Shown: positions 41,906 to 51,922, counted from the first letter of the stretch. The stretch is 64,000 bases of DNA from Citrobacter sp. Cu233 (GCF_030332225.1 NZ_JAOWIF010000028.1:930001-994000); one strand, 5' to 3'. Program-made: numbers and translations. Notes: generated by a model from the sequence alone, not told the origin.

Positions 41906-43075
41906 TTAGCAACGTTTTTCAATTGCGACGAATTCGCGATCTTCCGGGCCAACATAATTGGCGGAAGGACGGATAATTTTGTTGTCCTGACGCTGTTCGA
42001 TAATGTGCGCCGCCCAGCCAGTAACACGGGCGATGACAAACAGCGGTGTGAACATTTCGGTGGGGACGCCCATCATGTTGTAGGAGACCGCCGAGAACCA
42101 GTCGAGGTTGGGGAACATCTTTTTGGTGTCCCACATCACGGTTTCCAGACGGTCAGCGATGTTGTACATTTTCAGCGAACCGCCTTCCTGAGAGAGCTGT
42201 TTCGCCACGCGCTTAATCACCTGATGACGCGGGTCGGCAATGGTGTAAACCGGATGTCCAAAGCCAATCACCACCTCTTTGTTTTCCACGCGTTTGCGGA
42301 TATCCGCTTCGGCTTCATCTGGTGTCTCATAGCGCTGCTGGATTTCCAGCGATACCTCGTTGGCTCCGCCATGTTTCGGGCCGCGCAGTGCGCCAATCGC
42401 CCCGATAATCGCGGAATACATGTCTGAGCCAGTACCGGCGATCACTCTGCTGGTAAAGGTGGAGGCGTTAAATTCATGTTCGGCATACAACACCAGCGAA
42501 ATATGCATGGCTTTTTCCCAGCTTTGCGAGGGTTTTTCGCCATGCAGCAGATGCAGGAAGTGGCCACCAATCGAATCATCGTCAGTTTCCGGCTGGATAC
42601 GCTCGCCGTTGTGACTGTAGTGATACCAGTACAACAGGATTGAGCTGAGTGAGGCTAAAAGTTTGTCAGCGATGTCGCGCGCACCAGAGACGGTATGCCC
42701 CTCTTTTTCCGGCAACGTACAACCTAACGCGGAGACGCCAGTGCGCATGACGTCCATCGGGTGTGATGCTGCTGGCAGCGCTTCCAGCACAGTACGGACA
42801 TTGGCGGGTAAGCCACGCAGCGCTTTTAATTTGCTCTTATAGGCATTGAGTTCATCACGGGTGGGTAATTTCCCATGAATCAACAGGTGCGCAACTTCTT
42901 CAAATTCACACTGCTGCGCCAGGTCGAGAATATCGTAGCCACGATAGTGTAAATCGTTACCGCTTTTACCTACGGTACACAACGCCGTATTTCCGGCGGG
43001 TACGCCGGACAGCGCGACTGATTTTTTCGGCTTAATGACATGGGTACTGTTTTGCAGGATCGTTGTGTCGCTCAT
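41906..43075 (-). CDS. prpC: 2-methylcitrate synthase
   Basis: A 389-aa citrate synthase homologue joining propionyl-CoA and oxaloacetate. Catalytic histidines and aspartate are in [18 protein letters not shown] and the later LDWFSAVSY. The start at 43075 ([10 protein letters not shown]) matches E. coli; an earlier in-frame start at 43111 adds 12 residues. Confidence 0.97.
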   Translation of the reverse strand: MSDTTILQNSTHVIKPKKSVALSGVPAGNTALCTVGKSGNDLHYRGYDILDLAQQCEFEEVAHLLIHGKLPTRDELNAYKSKLKALRGLPANVRTVLEALPAASHPMDVMRTGVSALGCTLPEKEGHTVSGARDIADKLLASLSSILLYWYHYSHNGERIQPETDDDSIGGHFLHLLHGEKPSQSWEKAMHISLVLYAEHEFNASTFTSRVIAGTGSDMYSAIIGAIGALRGPKHGGANEVSLEIQQRYETPDEAEADIRKRVENKEVVIGFGHPVYTIADPRHQVIKRVAKQLSQEGGSLKMYNIADRLETVMWDTKKMFPNLDWFSAVSYNMMGVPTEMFTPLFVIARVTGWAAHIIEQRQDNKIIRPSANYVGPEDREFVAIEKRC

Positions 43076-43099
43076 GTTGTCCTCGTCATTTTTATAATA

Positions 43100-43155
43100 T
43101 GTAGGGTACAAATTTATTGCCGGATGGCGGCTACATCTTATCCGGCCTACGACGG
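43100..43155. repeat. REP unit between prpB and prpC
   Basis: GCCGGATGGCGGCTACATCTTATCCGGCCTAC is a REP hairpin within the prp operon. It may uncouple the decay of prpB mRNA from that of prpCDE. Confidence 0.7.
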
Positions 43156-43156
43156 C

Positions 43157-44038
43157 TTACTTTTGGGTATACAGCGCGTCAAGTTTCTCTTCGAACTGGT
43201 AGTAGTTGATGCTTTCGTACAGCTCGTTGCGTGTCTGCATAATGTCGATCACGCTCTTTTGCGTCCCTTCCTGGCGCAGCACGTTGTATACCCGTTCAGC
43301 GGCGCGGTTCATGGCACGGAAGGCCGACAGCGGATACAGCGCCATCGCCACGTTCGCACTGCGCAGTTCATCAGTGGTGAACAACGGCGTCGCGCCAAAT
43401 TCAGTAATGTTGGCAAGGATCGGCACCTGTACCGCATCGGCAAACTGGCGGTACATCGCAAGCTCGGTGATTGCTTCCGGGAACAGCATGTCAGCGCCCG
43501 CTTCGACATACGCCTGCGCGCGATCGATAGCCGCGTCCAGCCCTTCCACCGCCAGCGCATCGGTACGCGCCATGACAACGAAGTCAGGATCGGTACGCGC
43601 ATCAACGGCCGCGCGGATCCTGTCGACCATCTCTTCTTTTGAAACGATCGCCTTGTTCGGACGATGGCCGCAGCGCTTAGCGCCGATCTGATCTTCAATG
43701 TGCAGCGCAGCAGCACCAGCTTTGGAAATCGACTTCACGGTACGCGCTACGTTAAATGCCGACGATCCAAACCCGATATCAGCGTCCACCAGCAGCGGCA
43801 GCGGGCAAACGTCGGTGATACGGCGGATATCGGTCAGCACATCATCCAGCGTAGAGATACCGAGATCGGGCAATCCCAATGAGCCGGCCGCCACGCCGCC
43901 GCCAGACAGGTAAATCGCCTGGTATCCGGCGCGTTGGGCCAAGAGCGCATGGTTGGCGTTAATGGTGCCAACGATTTGTAATGGATTTTCTTTAGTGAGC
44001 GCAGCGCGGAACGCCTGCCCTGGGGAGTGTAGAGACAT
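43157..44038 (-). CDS. prpB: 2-methylisocitrate lyase
   Basis: A 293-aa isocitrate-lyase-family enzyme splitting 2-methylisocitrate to pyruvate and succinate. The catalytic cysteine is in [11 protein letters not shown], and metal-binding acids are in [10 protein letters not shown]. The start at 44038 gives [10 protein letters not shown] as in E. coli. The extreme C-terminus (DALYTQK) differs from the E. coli tail. First gene of the operon, downstream of a sigma-54 promoter. Confidence 0.97.
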   Translation of the reverse strand: MSLHSPGQAFRAALTKENPLQIVGTINANHALLAQRAGYQAIYLSGGGVAAGSLGLPDLGISTLDDVLTDIRRITDVCPLPLLVDADIGFGSSAFNVARTVKSISKAGAAALHIEDQIGAKRCGHRPNKAIVSKEEMVDRIRAAVDARTDPDFVVMARTDALAVEGLDAAIDRAQAYVEAGADMLFPEAITELAMYRQFADAVQVPILANITEFGATPLFTTDELRSANVAMALYPLSAFRAMNRAAERVYNVLRQEGTQKSVIDIMQTRNELYESINYYQFEEKLDALYTQK

Positions 44039-44052
44039 ATCCCGTCCTCTTG

Positions 44053-44080
44053 TTATCAACTTGTTATCGTTCGTTGATAA
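44053..44080 (-). other. Inverted repeat in the prpB leader
   Basis: TTATCAAC (44053-44060) and GTTGATAA (44073-44080) form an 8-bp stem with a 12-nt loop around the expected transcript start of prpB. It may be a leader hairpin; function unknown. Confidence 0.4.
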
Positions 44081-44084
44081 ACCT

Positions 44085-44103
44085 AAAGCAAGGGGTATGC
44101 CAA
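44085..44103 (-). promoter_or_regulatory. Sigma-54 promoter of prpBCDE
   Basis: Read on the minus strand TTGGCATACCCCTTGC (44103-44088) has GG and GC elements 10 bp apart, matching the -24/-12 consensus TGGCAC-N5-TTGC. PrpR is a sigma-54 activator, which agrees. Confidence 0.85.
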
Positions 44104-44200
44104 AGACCTGAATTTTTGCTGAAATCCTATTTTTTATTTTTAAAACAAAGAATTACATTTAACCCCTGCATTTTTTATGTACAAAAGCGTGTCAGCTATC

Positions 44201-44246
44201 GTTTCATGAAACCGAGATGAACGTTTCATTGCAACATGTATGAAAC
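44201..44246. promoter_or_regulatory. PrpR-type upstream activating palindromes
   Basis: GTTTCATGAAAC (44201-44212) is a perfect 12-bp palindrome. GTTTCAT (44223-44229) and ATGAAAC (44240-44246) form a second, split by 10 bp. Both use the same half-site and lie about 100-150 bp upstream of the sigma-54 promoter, typical of enhancer sites, and just before prpR for autoregulation. Confidence 0.7.
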
Positions 44247-44289
44247 ACAACTAAACCCAATATTCGGTTCCTTACTTTTTGAGTTGGTT

Positions 44290-45882
44290 ATGGCTGATAC
44301 GCATCTTCCGCCGCGGGTGAATGACGACAAACCGGTTATCTGGACGGTCTCTGTTACGCGTCTGTTTGAACTGTTCCGCGACATCAGCCTGGAGTTCGAT
44401 CACCTGGCGACCATCACCCCTATCCAGCTTGGTTTTGAAAAAGCGGTCGCCTATATCCGCAAGAAGCTGGCGAGCGAGCGTTGTGATGCGATCATTGCGG
44501 CGGGCTCCAACGGTGCCTATCTGAAAAGCCGCTTATCAATTCCGGTGATCCTGATTAAACCCAGCGGCTTCGATGTGCTACAGGCATTGGCGAAAGCGGG
44601 AAAACTCACGTCATCAATTGGCGTCATTACCTATCAGGAAACCATTCCTGCGCTTCTCGCCTTTCAAAAGACCTTCAATTTACAGCTTGAACAGCGTAGC
44701 TATATCACCGAAGAAGATGCCCGAGGACAAATCAACGAGCTGAAGGCCAACGGCACTCAAGCAGTGGTCGGAGCGGGACTCATTACCGATCTGGCGGAAG
44801 AAGCCGGTATGACCGGCATCTTTATCTATTCAGCAGCTACCGTGCGCCAGGCCTTTGTCGATGCGCTGGATATGACGCGCCTGACGCTACGGCGAAACGG
44901 TCAATACGCTTCTGGCGATACACTGCGCACCCGCTATGCACTGGGAGATATGCGCGGTCATTCGGCACAGATGGAACAGGTTCGCCACACCATAATGCTC
45001 TACGCCCGTTCTCGCGCACCGGTGTTGATTCAGGGCGAAACGGGTACGGGGAAAGAGCTGGCGGCGCAGGCCATTCATCGTGAATATTTCACCCGTCAGG
45101 AGAATCGACGCGGTAAACCCTCACCACCGTTTGTTGCCGTCAACTGCGGGGCAATCAGCGAATCCTTACTGGAAGCGGAGTTGTTCGGCTATGAGGATGG
45201 CGCTTTTACCGGCTCACGGCGGGGCGGACGCGCGGGTCTGTTTGAAATCGCCCACGGCGGAACACTGTTTCTTGATGAGATAGGTGAAATGCCGTTGCCG
45301 CTACAAACCCGACTGCTGCGCGTACTGGAAGAAAAAGAGGTCACCCGGGTAGGCGGACATCACCCCATTCCGGTAGAGGTACGGGTGATTAGCGCCACGC
45401 ACTGCAACCTGGAACAAGAGATGAAACAAGGCGAGTTTCGTACCGATCTGTTTTATCGCCTGAGCATTCTGCGCCTCAAACTCCCCCCGCTACGCGAACG
45501 GCTACCTGATATTTTACCGCTGGCGGAAGGCTTTTTAAAACAGTCACTGGCGGAATTAGATGTGCCGTTTTCTGAGTCTGTGCGCAAAGGACTGGGGCTC
45601 AGCGAACATACGCTGCTGAATTACGGCTGGCCGGGGAATATTCGTGAGCTGCGCAATATGATGGAGCGTCTGGCATTGTTTTTAAGCGTCGAGCCACAAC
45701 CAGAGCTTAACGTCCATTTCTTGCAACAATTATTGCCAGAGCTGGCGATTGTCGCCGAAATACCCCAGATATCATCACTGACGCCACAACAGGTGCTGGC
45801 ACAATTCAACGGTGATAAAACAGCGGCGGCGCGATATCTCGGTATCAGCCGGACCACGTTTTGGCGCAGGTTAAAAGAATAA
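44290..45882 (+). CDS. prpR: Propionate catabolism activator, sigma-54 dependent
   Basis: A 530-aa enhancer-binding protein. The N-terminal PrpR_N domain (about residues 10-190) senses 2-methylcitrate. The central AAA+ domain has Walker A GETGTGKE, the sigma-54 contact loop GAFTGS (serine in place of the common alanine, as in E. coli PrpR) and Walker [13 protein letters not shown]. The C-terminal Fis-type helix-turn-helix is [21 protein letters not shown]. The start at 44290 follows E. coli; an earlier ATG at 44236 lies within the operator region. Confidence 0.96.
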   Translation: MADTHLPPRVNDDKPVIWTVSVTRLFELFRDISLEFDHLATITPIQLGFEKAVAYIRKKLASERCDAIIAAGSNGAYLKSRLSIPVILIKPSGFDVLQALAKAGKLTSSIGVITYQETIPALLAFQKTFNLQLEQRSYITEEDARGQINELKANGTQAVVGAGLITDLAEEAGMTGIFIYSAATVRQAFVDALDMTRLTLRRNGQYASGDTLRTRYALGDMRGHSAQMEQVRHTIMLYARSRAPVLIQGETGTGKELAAQAIHREYFTRQENRRGKPSPPFVAVNCGAISESLLEAELFGYEDGAFTGSRRGGRAGLFEIAHGGTLFLDEIGEMPLPLQTRLLRVLEEKEVTRVGGHHPIPVEVRVISATHCNLEQEMKQGEFRTDLFYRLSILRLKLPPLRERLPDILPLAEGFLKQSLAELDVPFSESVRKGLGLSEHTLLNYGWPGNIRELRNMMERLALFLSVEPQPELNVHFLQQLLPELAIVAEIPQISSLTPQQVLAQFNGDKTAAARYLGISRTTFWRRLKE

Positions 45883-45916
45883 CCCGCCAGTACAGAGACT
45901 GGCGGGTATTTTATCT
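45883..45916 (+). terminator. Rho-independent terminator of prpR
   Basis: CCCGCCAGT (45883-45891) pairs with ACTGGCGGG (45898-45906) over ACAGAG, followed by TATTTTATCTTT. The stem begins at the prpR stop. Confidence 0.9.
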
Positions 45917-45930
45917 TTCAATGCAACGTA

Positions 45931-46206
45931 TTATTTTTTCTTGTAAATATTGGCAGTGCCATGGATTTTGTTATCCGTTTGGCCAGATGTTAATACCACA
46001 ACATCTGCGCCTTTCTCTTCGGCTTTTTTCAGAAGATCTTCTTTCGCATCAGAGGTGGAGACTTCATTACTGGTTGAGATATCACCAATTTTTGTATATT
46101 GCGACTCAACCTTTTCAAACTCAACCTTTGTCATAAATTCCGCTGCATACACGTTGGTTACGACAAACGCTAGCGCACCAATTAATACCTTATATCCAGT
46201 TTTCAT
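45931..46206 (-). CDS. yahO: YahO, DUF1471 periplasmic protein
   Basis: A 91-aa protein of the BhsA/McbA/YhcN family. A signal peptide (residues 1-21, ending VYAA) precedes a compact domain with [17 protein letters not shown] and the conserved [26 protein letters not shown] end, near-identical to E. coli YahO. The family is linked to stress and biofilm responses. E. coli has the same order yahN-yahO-prpR. The start at 46206 is set by the signal peptide. Confidence 0.94.
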   Translation of the reverse strand: MKTGYKVLIGALAFVVTNVYAAEFMTKVEFEKVESQYTKIGDISTSNEVSTSDAKEDLLKKAEEKGADVVVLTSGQTDNKIHGTANIYKKK

Positions 46207-46539
46207 ATAAAAACTCCAGGTTTTGTTATTTATGCCATCATCGACCCCTGAACATCCAGCATGCAAGTCAAGGATGATTAATAAGTAGTTCAGCCTGATT
46301 AAAAGATCCAGAGCCAACGGAAATATAAAGAAATCTTGCGCCGTAGCCACAACAGGAAATCCACAACTGCCGCGTTATCCGACGATTCCGGTGATACAAA
46401 TAGCATTAATGATGACATTAAGAAATTAACTGCGTTTGATGGTGCACTGTGAGTGAATACTCAGAATAGTGATTGCACTAAAACTATAGTAGGTGCAGAT
46501 GCTTAAATGACCTGCGGGTAAACATTCATTTTCTCACCG
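46207..46539. other. yahO-yahN intergenic region
   Basis: 333 bases between divergent genes holding their promoters. AT-rich, with no open frame, hairpin or operator that stands out. Confidence 0.5.
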
Positions 46540-47187
46540 ATGGAATCGTTGTCTATGGAACCTCTGCACGCCGTTGTGCTCACCGTTAGCCTGTTTGTTT
46601 TAACCTTTTTCAACCCCGGTGCAAACCTGTTCGTGGTGGTGCAAACCAGCCTGGCGTCGGGACGACGCGCGGGTGTGATGACCGGTCTGGGCGTTGCCTT
46701 AGGCGATGCGTTCTACTCCGGGCTTGGCCTGTTTGGTATGGCGACGCTTATCACCCAATGTGAAGAGATATTCTCACTGATAAAAATCGTCGGCGGTGCA
46801 TACTTACTGTGGTTTGCCTGGAATAGCATACGTCATCAGGCCACACCGCAAATGCCCACGTTACAGCAACCAATCTCCGCCCCCTGGTACGTATTCTTTC
46901 GTCGCGGGCTGTTAACGGATTTATCCAATCCGCAAACCGTACTGTTTTTTATTAGTATTTTCTCAGTCACCTTAAGTGCAGAAACCCCGACCTGGGCCAG
47001 ACTGATGGCATGGGCAGGCATTGTGCTTTCTTCTGTTATCTGGCGTATTTTTCTCAGCCAGGCGTTTTCTCTTCCTGCAGTGCGCCGTGCATATGGTCGC
47101 ATTCAGCGCGTTGCCAGCCGGGTGATTGGTGCCATCATCGGCGTCTTCGCCTTAAGGCTGATTTATGAAGGTATTAGCCATCGTTAA
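46540..47187 (+). CDS. yahN: YahN, LysE/RhtB-family amino acid exporter
   Basis: A 215-aa inner-membrane protein with about six hydrophobic segments. The family motif FFNPGANLFVVVQTSLASGRRAG is at residues 23-45, and WYVFFRRGLLTDLSNPQTVLFFIS is near-identical to E. coli YahN. A start at 46555 is an alternative, since neither ATG has a strong ribosome-binding site. Substrate uncertain. Confidence 0.92.
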   Translation: MESLSMEPLHAVVLTVSLFVLTFFNPGANLFVVVQTSLASGRRAGVMTGLGVALGDAFYSGLGLFGMATLITQCEEIFSLIKIVGGAYLLWFAWNSIRHQATPQMPTLQQPISAPWYVFFRRGLLTDLSNPQTVLFFISIFSVTLSAETPTWARLMAWAGIVLSSVIWRIFLSQAFSLPAVRRAYGRIQRVASRVIGAIIGVFALRLIYEGISHR

Positions 47188-47275
47188 TACGTAAAGAGAG
47201 TTTCACTTGACCATCGTGACGTAATTGTCCGTAATACCGCCTGAATTTTTCAATCACATTTTGAGTGGCTGTGAG

Positions 47276-48664
47276 ATGGAACAGGTTGATCCCGTAAACG
47301 ACACATTACTCCTTACAGAATGGCGGGCGCTAATACGCCAGACATCCCCTGACGTTCATACGATCCTCACAGGGTTAAGCGACGATGAGATCCGCCATTT
47401 AGTGACCGTTTTTTATGACTACATGCTCTCTCATGCGGAGAGCGCGTTGTTTCTGAATACGGAGCAGGTCAGTACGCGACTGAGCGGCAGTATGTTTGAC
47501 TGGCTACGCAGCGTGCTCGGCAGCGCATATGAAGATCTCTCACTCTTGCTGGCAAAACAGCGTGAAATTGGTGTAGTACACGCCCGTATCGGCCTGCCTA
47601 TCGATCTGGTTAACCGCGGGGCGCGTAAGCTAAAAGAAGAGCTGTATCAGTTGCTGAAAAGTAAGGCCGACGACTCTGTCAGCCTGTTGAGCGATGCTAT
47701 CTGTTTTAGCAGTCTGGCGATGGACACCGCGCTGGAGGCCATGACCGTTTCCTACTCTCCGAGCTATCAAAACTCGATGCACACCCAGGAGCAGTATCGG
47801 CTGCAGACCATTTACGACGACGTCAACGTCGAGCGCGAACGGCAAATCCGTTCATTTACCGATTGGGAAAATCAGTTTATCTACAACATTGCGACTGGAT
47901 TACCGCCCGGTGATCTGGTGTTCCTGGCGGACTCAGATTTTGGTATGTGGTTCTCTCATAAGGGGAAACACATTCTTGGCAGCGGTAATCTGTTGGCAGA
48001 AATGGAATCCGTGATCGCTGAGATCGATAACCGTCTGACACAGACACTCTCGAATCAGCATCAGCCTGGCGAAACCGAACGGATGAGCTTATTGCAGGAC
48101 GTCCGACAACTCTCGGCCAAAATCCATTTTCTCCTCGCCTCAATGTTTGAAGCGCTGGTCAAACAGGAAAATGGCAAAGATTCGCTGACCCAACTGCTTA
48201 ATCGCCGCTTTATTCCAACTATTATGCGCCGTGAAATCTCGCTGGCGTTACATTCACGAAAACCCTTTACCCTGGCAATGCTGGACATTGATTATTTTAA
48301 GCAGATCAACGACAGCTACGGACATAATACTGGCGATATGACGCTGAAAAACGTCGCGGCCGTAATTTATGAGCACATCCGCAGCAGCGATTACGTATTC
48401 CGCTATGGTGGTGAGGAGTTTATGATCCTGCTCGTCGAATCAGACGAATCGCAGGCCTCGATTATTCTGGAAACCCTGCGTAAGAAAATTTCCGAGCTGC
48501 GTATAGCTGCTTCCATGACTGAATCCTTCTCTATTACTGTCAGTATCGGCGTTGCCGAATATGACTATCATCCCGACTACAAACAACTGGTTGATAAAGC
48601 CGATCGCGCGCTCTATCTGGCGAAAAGCCATGGCCGTAACCGCGTAGAAACGTACCAGGAATGA
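47276..48664 (+). CDS. Globin-coupled diguanylate cyclase (DosC-like)
   Basis: A 462-aa c-di-GMP synthase. The N-terminal globin-coupled sensor (residues 1-160) keeps the proximal haem histidine, H102 in EIGVVHARIGLP, corresponding to the EVHARIGIP segment of E. coli DosC. A middle helical domain follows, then GGDEF from about 300, with active site GGEEF and an RSSD inhibitory site five residues before it. Probably an oxygen-responsive c-di-GMP switch. The ATG at 47276 gives DosC-like length; a TTG at 47225 is less likely. Unlike E. coli dosC it is not beside a dosP phosphodiesterase. Confidence 0.88.
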   Translation: MEQVDPVNDTLLLTEWRALIRQTSPDVHTILTGLSDDEIRHLVTVFYDYMLSHAESALFLNTEQVSTRLSGSMFDWLRSVLGSAYEDLSLLLAKQREIGVVHARIGLPIDLVNRGARKLKEELYQLLKSKADDSVSLLSDAICFSSLAMDTALEAMTVSYSPSYQNSMHTQEQYRLQTIYDDVNVERERQIRSFTDWENQFIYNIATGLPPGDLVFLADSDFGMWFSHKGKHILGSGNLLAEMESVIAEIDNRLTQTLSNQHQPGETERMSLLQDVRQLSAKIHFLLASMFEALVKQENGKDSLTQLLNRRFIPTIMRREISLALHSRKPFTLAMLDIDYFKQINDSYGHNTGDMTLKNVAAVIYEHIRSSDYVFRYGGEEFMILLVESDESQASIILETLRKKISELRIAASMTESFSITVSIGVAEYDYHPDYKQLVDKADRALYLAKSHGRNRVETYQE

Positions 48665-48684
48665 CTGTCGTCCCCCACAGATAA

Positions 48685-48710
48685 ATAAATACCTCGTTCA
48701 GGGTATTTAT
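48685..48710 (+). terminator. AT-rich hairpin after the diguanylate cyclase
   Basis: ATAAATACC (48685-48693) pairs with GGTATTTAT (48702-48710). It follows the cyclase stop by 20 nt; the T-tract is missing, so termination is only probable. Confidence 0.5.
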
Positions 48711-48883
48711 CTGACCTGTGATAAATATCGTGCTGTTATTTTTATACATGCTCATTAGCGTGATAGAAATGGCAGCCGATTAATAAGATGCAAATCAAAT
48801 ACACTATATCTTTATAGCGGTAGCATATCCCGGTGATGAGTCTTCCTGAATGCAGGGGGAAATATGAAGGATAATAAAAGATC

Positions 48884-49990
48884 ATGAACGGGAAGAAGAA
48901 AACGCGCTGGCAGCGCCGCCCTGGCACAGCCGGAGGGAAACTGCCCTGGAATGACTGGCGCAATGCCAGTAGCTGGAGAAAAGCCACCCAGTTTCTCCTG
49001 TTGGCCATCAATATCTATATTGGCGTGACGTTCTGGTATTGGGTTCGCTATTTCGAAACAGCCGGTACCAGCGTTTATATCCCAAGACCCGGCGGTATTG
49101 AGGGATGGCTTCCCATTGCCGGTCTGATGAATATCAGATACACACTGGAAACTGGTTTTCTTCCCCCCATTCACGCCGCGTCCATGCTGCTGCTTGTTGC
49201 CTTTATCCTGATGAGTTTGCTGTTAAAAAAAGCGTTCTGCTCGTGGTTGTGCCCGGTGGGTACGCTGTCTGAGCTGATTGGTAATCTGGGCAAAAAAATA
49301 GCGGGTCGCAATTTCACCCTGCCGCGTTGGCTGGATCTCCCCTTACTGAGCCTGAAATATCTGCTGCTGAGCTTCTTTCTGTATATCGCCCTGTCGATGC
49401 CAGCACAGGGGATTCAGTATTTTCTGATGTCAGCCTACGGCATGATTATCGACGTTAAGATGCTCGATTTCTTTCGTCATGTCGGCACGACGACGCTCAT
49501 CGTGGTAGCGGTTATCAGCATCATGAGCCTGTTTATTCGCAATGCGTGGTGCCGTTATCTGTGCCCCTATGGCGCATTGCTTGGACTGTTCTCTTTGCTT
49601 TCGCCGTTTAAGATCCGCCGTAATGCCGACAGTTGCATTGATTGCGGCAAATGCGCAAAGAACTGCCCGTCGAATATTCCGGTCGATCGTTTAATTCAGG
49701 TACGCACCGTTGAGTGCACGGGGTGTATGACCTGTGTGGAATCCTGTCCGGTAGCCTCGACGCTGACCATGTCACTGAAAACACCGCCTGGCGCGCAATC
49801 AGGGCACTGCGCAGCGCCGAAACCAGGGTGGCGACAAGGTAGGTTATCAGGGTGGACAATGACGCTACTGCTGCTCGGTATTCTGTTTGCCGCCGTAGGC
49901 TATGCGGTGTACGCCAACGTCTGGCAGACGCCGGTGCCGGATCATATGTATTTCCAGTTGATCCCGAAGGCCGGCATGATCGGTCATTAA
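48884..49990 (+). CDS. yccM: YccM, NapH/MauN-like polyferredoxin membrane protein
   Basis: A 368-aa inner-membrane iron-sulfur protein. Four to five hydrophobic segments carry the paired CSWLCPVG and CRYLCPYG motifs, and two [4Fe-4S] ferredoxin motifs follow (CIDCGKCAKNCP and CTGCMTCVESCP). The N-terminal TRWQRRPGTAGGKLPWNDWRN matches E. coli YccM. It is expected to pass electrons between the membrane and an unknown partner. The partner genes of E. coli (torS/torT region) are not here. Confidence 0.9.
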   Translation: MNGKKKTRWQRRPGTAGGKLPWNDWRNASSWRKATQFLLLAINIYIGVTFWYWVRYFETAGTSVYIPRPGGIEGWLPIAGLMNIRYTLETGFLPPIHAASMLLLVAFILMSLLLKKAFCSWLCPVGTLSELIGNLGKKIAGRNFTLPRWLDLPLLSLKYLLLSFFLYIALSMPAQGIQYFLMSAYGMIIDVKMLDFFRHVGTTTLIVVAVISIMSLFIRNAWCRYLCPYGALLGLFSLLSPFKIRRNADSCIDCGKCAKNCPSNIPVDRLIQVRTVECTGCMTCVESCPVASTLTMSLKTPPGAQSGHCAAPKPGWRQGRLSGWTMTLLLLGILFAAVGYAVYANVWQTPVPDHMYFQLIPKAGMIGH

Positions 49991-50010
49991 TGGTTTGATC
50001 TGTCTGCATT

Positions 50011-50048
50011 TATGCCGGGTGGCGACGGCCCCCTACCCGGCCTGCACA
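50011..50048. repeat. REP unit between convergent yccM and the RpiR gene
   Basis: GCCGGGTGGCGACGGCCCCCTACCCGGCC is a REP hairpin placed between two convergent gene ends. Confidence 0.65.
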
Positions 50049-50063
50049 TCGAGTATCATCGGT

Positions 50064-50957
50064 TTATTTCTTCGCCCCGGATTTACCAATACCCCGGTAC
50101 AGTTCGTTAATCCGCTTCACGGATTTAATTGATCGCTGCGGTGCGGTAGAAGCGACAGACAGCACAATCATTTCCAGACACACCAGCACCGTACCGTGGA
50201 GCGGCATTTTCCCATTCTCGCCGCCGCGTGGCACGTTAATCACCACATCCGCTTCTTTACTAAAACGGGAATCCAGCGCGTTCGTCAGTAAAATAACCGG
50301 GACCCCCAACCGCCTGGCCTCGCGAATTGTCGTCAGCCCTTCCCGGTGCGGTGATTTCTGCGCCATCATGATCAGCACATCTCCACGCTGCAATGCGATC
50401 AGTTGCTCCGCGAGGTTAATCCCGGTGCGATTGAACGCTACCGCAGGCAGGCCAATGCGGCTGAGCAGACGAGCGGTATAATCCGCCAATACGCCGGATG
50501 CGCCAATACCAAAAATCCCCACCTGACGGGCTTCTACCAATAATGCTACCGCCTGCGCAATTGCATAGCGGTTTTGCGGTGTAGAAAGAGCGTCACAAGT
50601 ACGCTGATGCCCCTGCAATACAAAATCAATACTGGAGTTCACATCGCAAGAGAGCGTATTCACCGTAGTGGTCATCTTCTCTTCTGAGGTCACGCCCGGG
50701 CCGAACCAGTGTTCAATGGTCTGCTTTAAATCGCGCAACCCGGCAAACCCCAGCGCCTGAATTGCCCTGACGACCGTCGCGTCAGAGGTTTGAGTGGCGG
50801 CCGCGATTTCTATCGCCGTAAACTCCAGCACCACTTCGCGGTTCTCGTTGATATAACGCGCCACAGCCTGCATACGTGGCGAGAGTAAATGCGCCCTGGC
50901 GCGAAAACGGTCACCGTAGACATCAATACGATTTTTGGCTTTTTTCGCCGTCAGCAT
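50064..50957 (-). CDS. MurR/RpiR-family transcription regulator
   Basis: A 297-aa regulator. The N-terminal RpiR helix-turn-helix (about residues 20-95) includes TQTSDATVVRAIQALGFAG; the C-terminal SIS domain (about 125-265) includes IGASGVLADYTARLLSRIG and LTNALDSRFSKEADVVINVP. SIS domains normally bind phosphosugars, yet it starts 2 nt after the stop of an iron-siderophore binding protein, as the last gene of that operon. Its target is most likely the operon itself. Such pairing with iron transport is unusual for the family. Confidence 0.88.
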   Translation of the reverse strand: MLTAKKAKNRIDVYGDRFRARAHLLSPRMQAVARYINENREVVLEFTAIEIAAATQTSDATVVRAIQALGFAGLRDLKQTIEHWFGPGVTSEEKMTTTVNTLSCDVNSSIDFVLQGHQRTCDALSTPQNRYAIAQAVALLVEARQVGIFGIGASGVLADYTARLLSRIGLPAVAFNRTGINLAEQLIALQRGDVLIMMAQKSPHREGLTTIREARRLGVPVILLTNALDSRFSKEADVVINVPRGGENGKMPLHGTVLVCLEMIVLSVASTAPQRSIKSVKRINELYRGIGKSGAKK

Positions 50958-50959
50958 GG

Positions 50960-51907
50960 TTATTTAGCCTCCGGTAGCCATCGTCCGGCGATGTGCGTTT
51001 GCACCTGCGCCACCATCAGGCTCAGCGAGGCATAGGAATTAGATATCGCCTCTTCACGGGAGAGTAAAATGTAATGCCCGCGTTGGCAGGCGGTCAGGAA
51101 CTCACACCAGCCGGGCATCACCGCGTCCATCGCCGTGATTTCATCCTGCGGTTTACCGCCGGTATCCCCACGCCAGGTCGCGAAGACAAAATCGGCATCC
51201 AGTTCAGGCAGACGTTCCGCGCTGACATCAATGCGCCCACCCGGCGGAATGCTATCGATAAGCGTCGGGAAGGTGAAGCCTGCATCGCGTAAAACTCGCC
51301 CCAGAGAATGATAGGTGTGCAACGCATTGATTTTACCCTGATTAGCCTGTATTACCGCCACAGAGATGTGCTGCGTATCTACCGTCCGCTTGAGTTGGGC
51401 AATTTCTTCACGGTAGCGCCGTTCCAGCAATGCCAGCCGGTTCTGCGTACCTGTAAGCTGCGCCAGCTTGCGGTAGATCTCCGGCGCACCGCCATCGAGA
51501 TGGTCGATACTGACCGTCGGCGCTATTTTTTCCAGTTGCTCAATCGGCGTGTTACGGCTGGGTTCGGTGATAATTAAATCCGGCTTCGAGGCCACAATGG
51601 CTTCAATATCAATGTCTGCTGTACCGATATACGTCATGTTCGAATTATCAAAATCCACGCCGGTCAGCAGCACGCCGGAGCGTAAAAAATGGCTGCCATC
51701 CGGGCGCGTTCGACCGTGGCTGGCCACCGGAGGCACGCCCAGTTCGATCAGCGGAATAGTGATGTCGAGATCGTGCAATGACACAATGCGCTGCGGATGC
51801 AGCGGCACGTTCACTACCCGCCCGAGATCGTCAGTAAATGACTGAACCGGCACCGCCGCCTGGACGGTGCAGCCGACCAGCAGCAGCAATGAAAAGATTA
51901 AATGCAT
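50960..51907 (-). CDS. FecB-like iron-siderophore binding protein
   Basis: A 315-aa periplasmic class III binding protein. The N-terminus MHLIFSLLLLVGCTVQA is a signal sequence whose LVGC could also act as a lipobox. The domain starts with QSFTDDLGRVVNVPLHPQRIVSL, typical of Fe-siderophore/B12 proteins, and PDLIITEP sits in the usual place. The ATG at 51907 is preceded by GAGGG; a TTG five codons earlier is possible. Directly follows the FecD-like permease. Ligand unknown; hydroxamate-type siderophores fit the FoxA-like receptor nearby. Confidence 0.87.
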   Translation of the reverse strand: MHLIFSLLLLVGCTVQAAVPVQSFTDDLGRVVNVPLHPQRIVSLHDLDITIPLIELGVPPVASHGRTRPDGSHFLRSGVLLTGVDFDNSNMTYIGTADIDIEAIVASKPDLIITEPSRNTPIEQLEKIAPTVSIDHLDGGAPEIYRKLAQLTGTQNRLALLERRYREEIAQLKRTVDTQHISVAVIQANQGKINALHTYHSLGRVLRDAGFTFPTLIDSIPPGGRIDVSAERLPELDADFVFATWRGDTGGKPQDEITAMDAVMPGWCEFLTACQRGHYILLSREEAISNSYASLSLMVAQVQTHIAGRWLPEAK

Positions 51908-51922
51908 ATACCCTCTTAACAA

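Noticed and set aside
41869-42039. N-terminal extension of prpD
   Set aside because: It would overlap the prpC coding region on the same strand and adds 57 residues absent from PrpD proteins.
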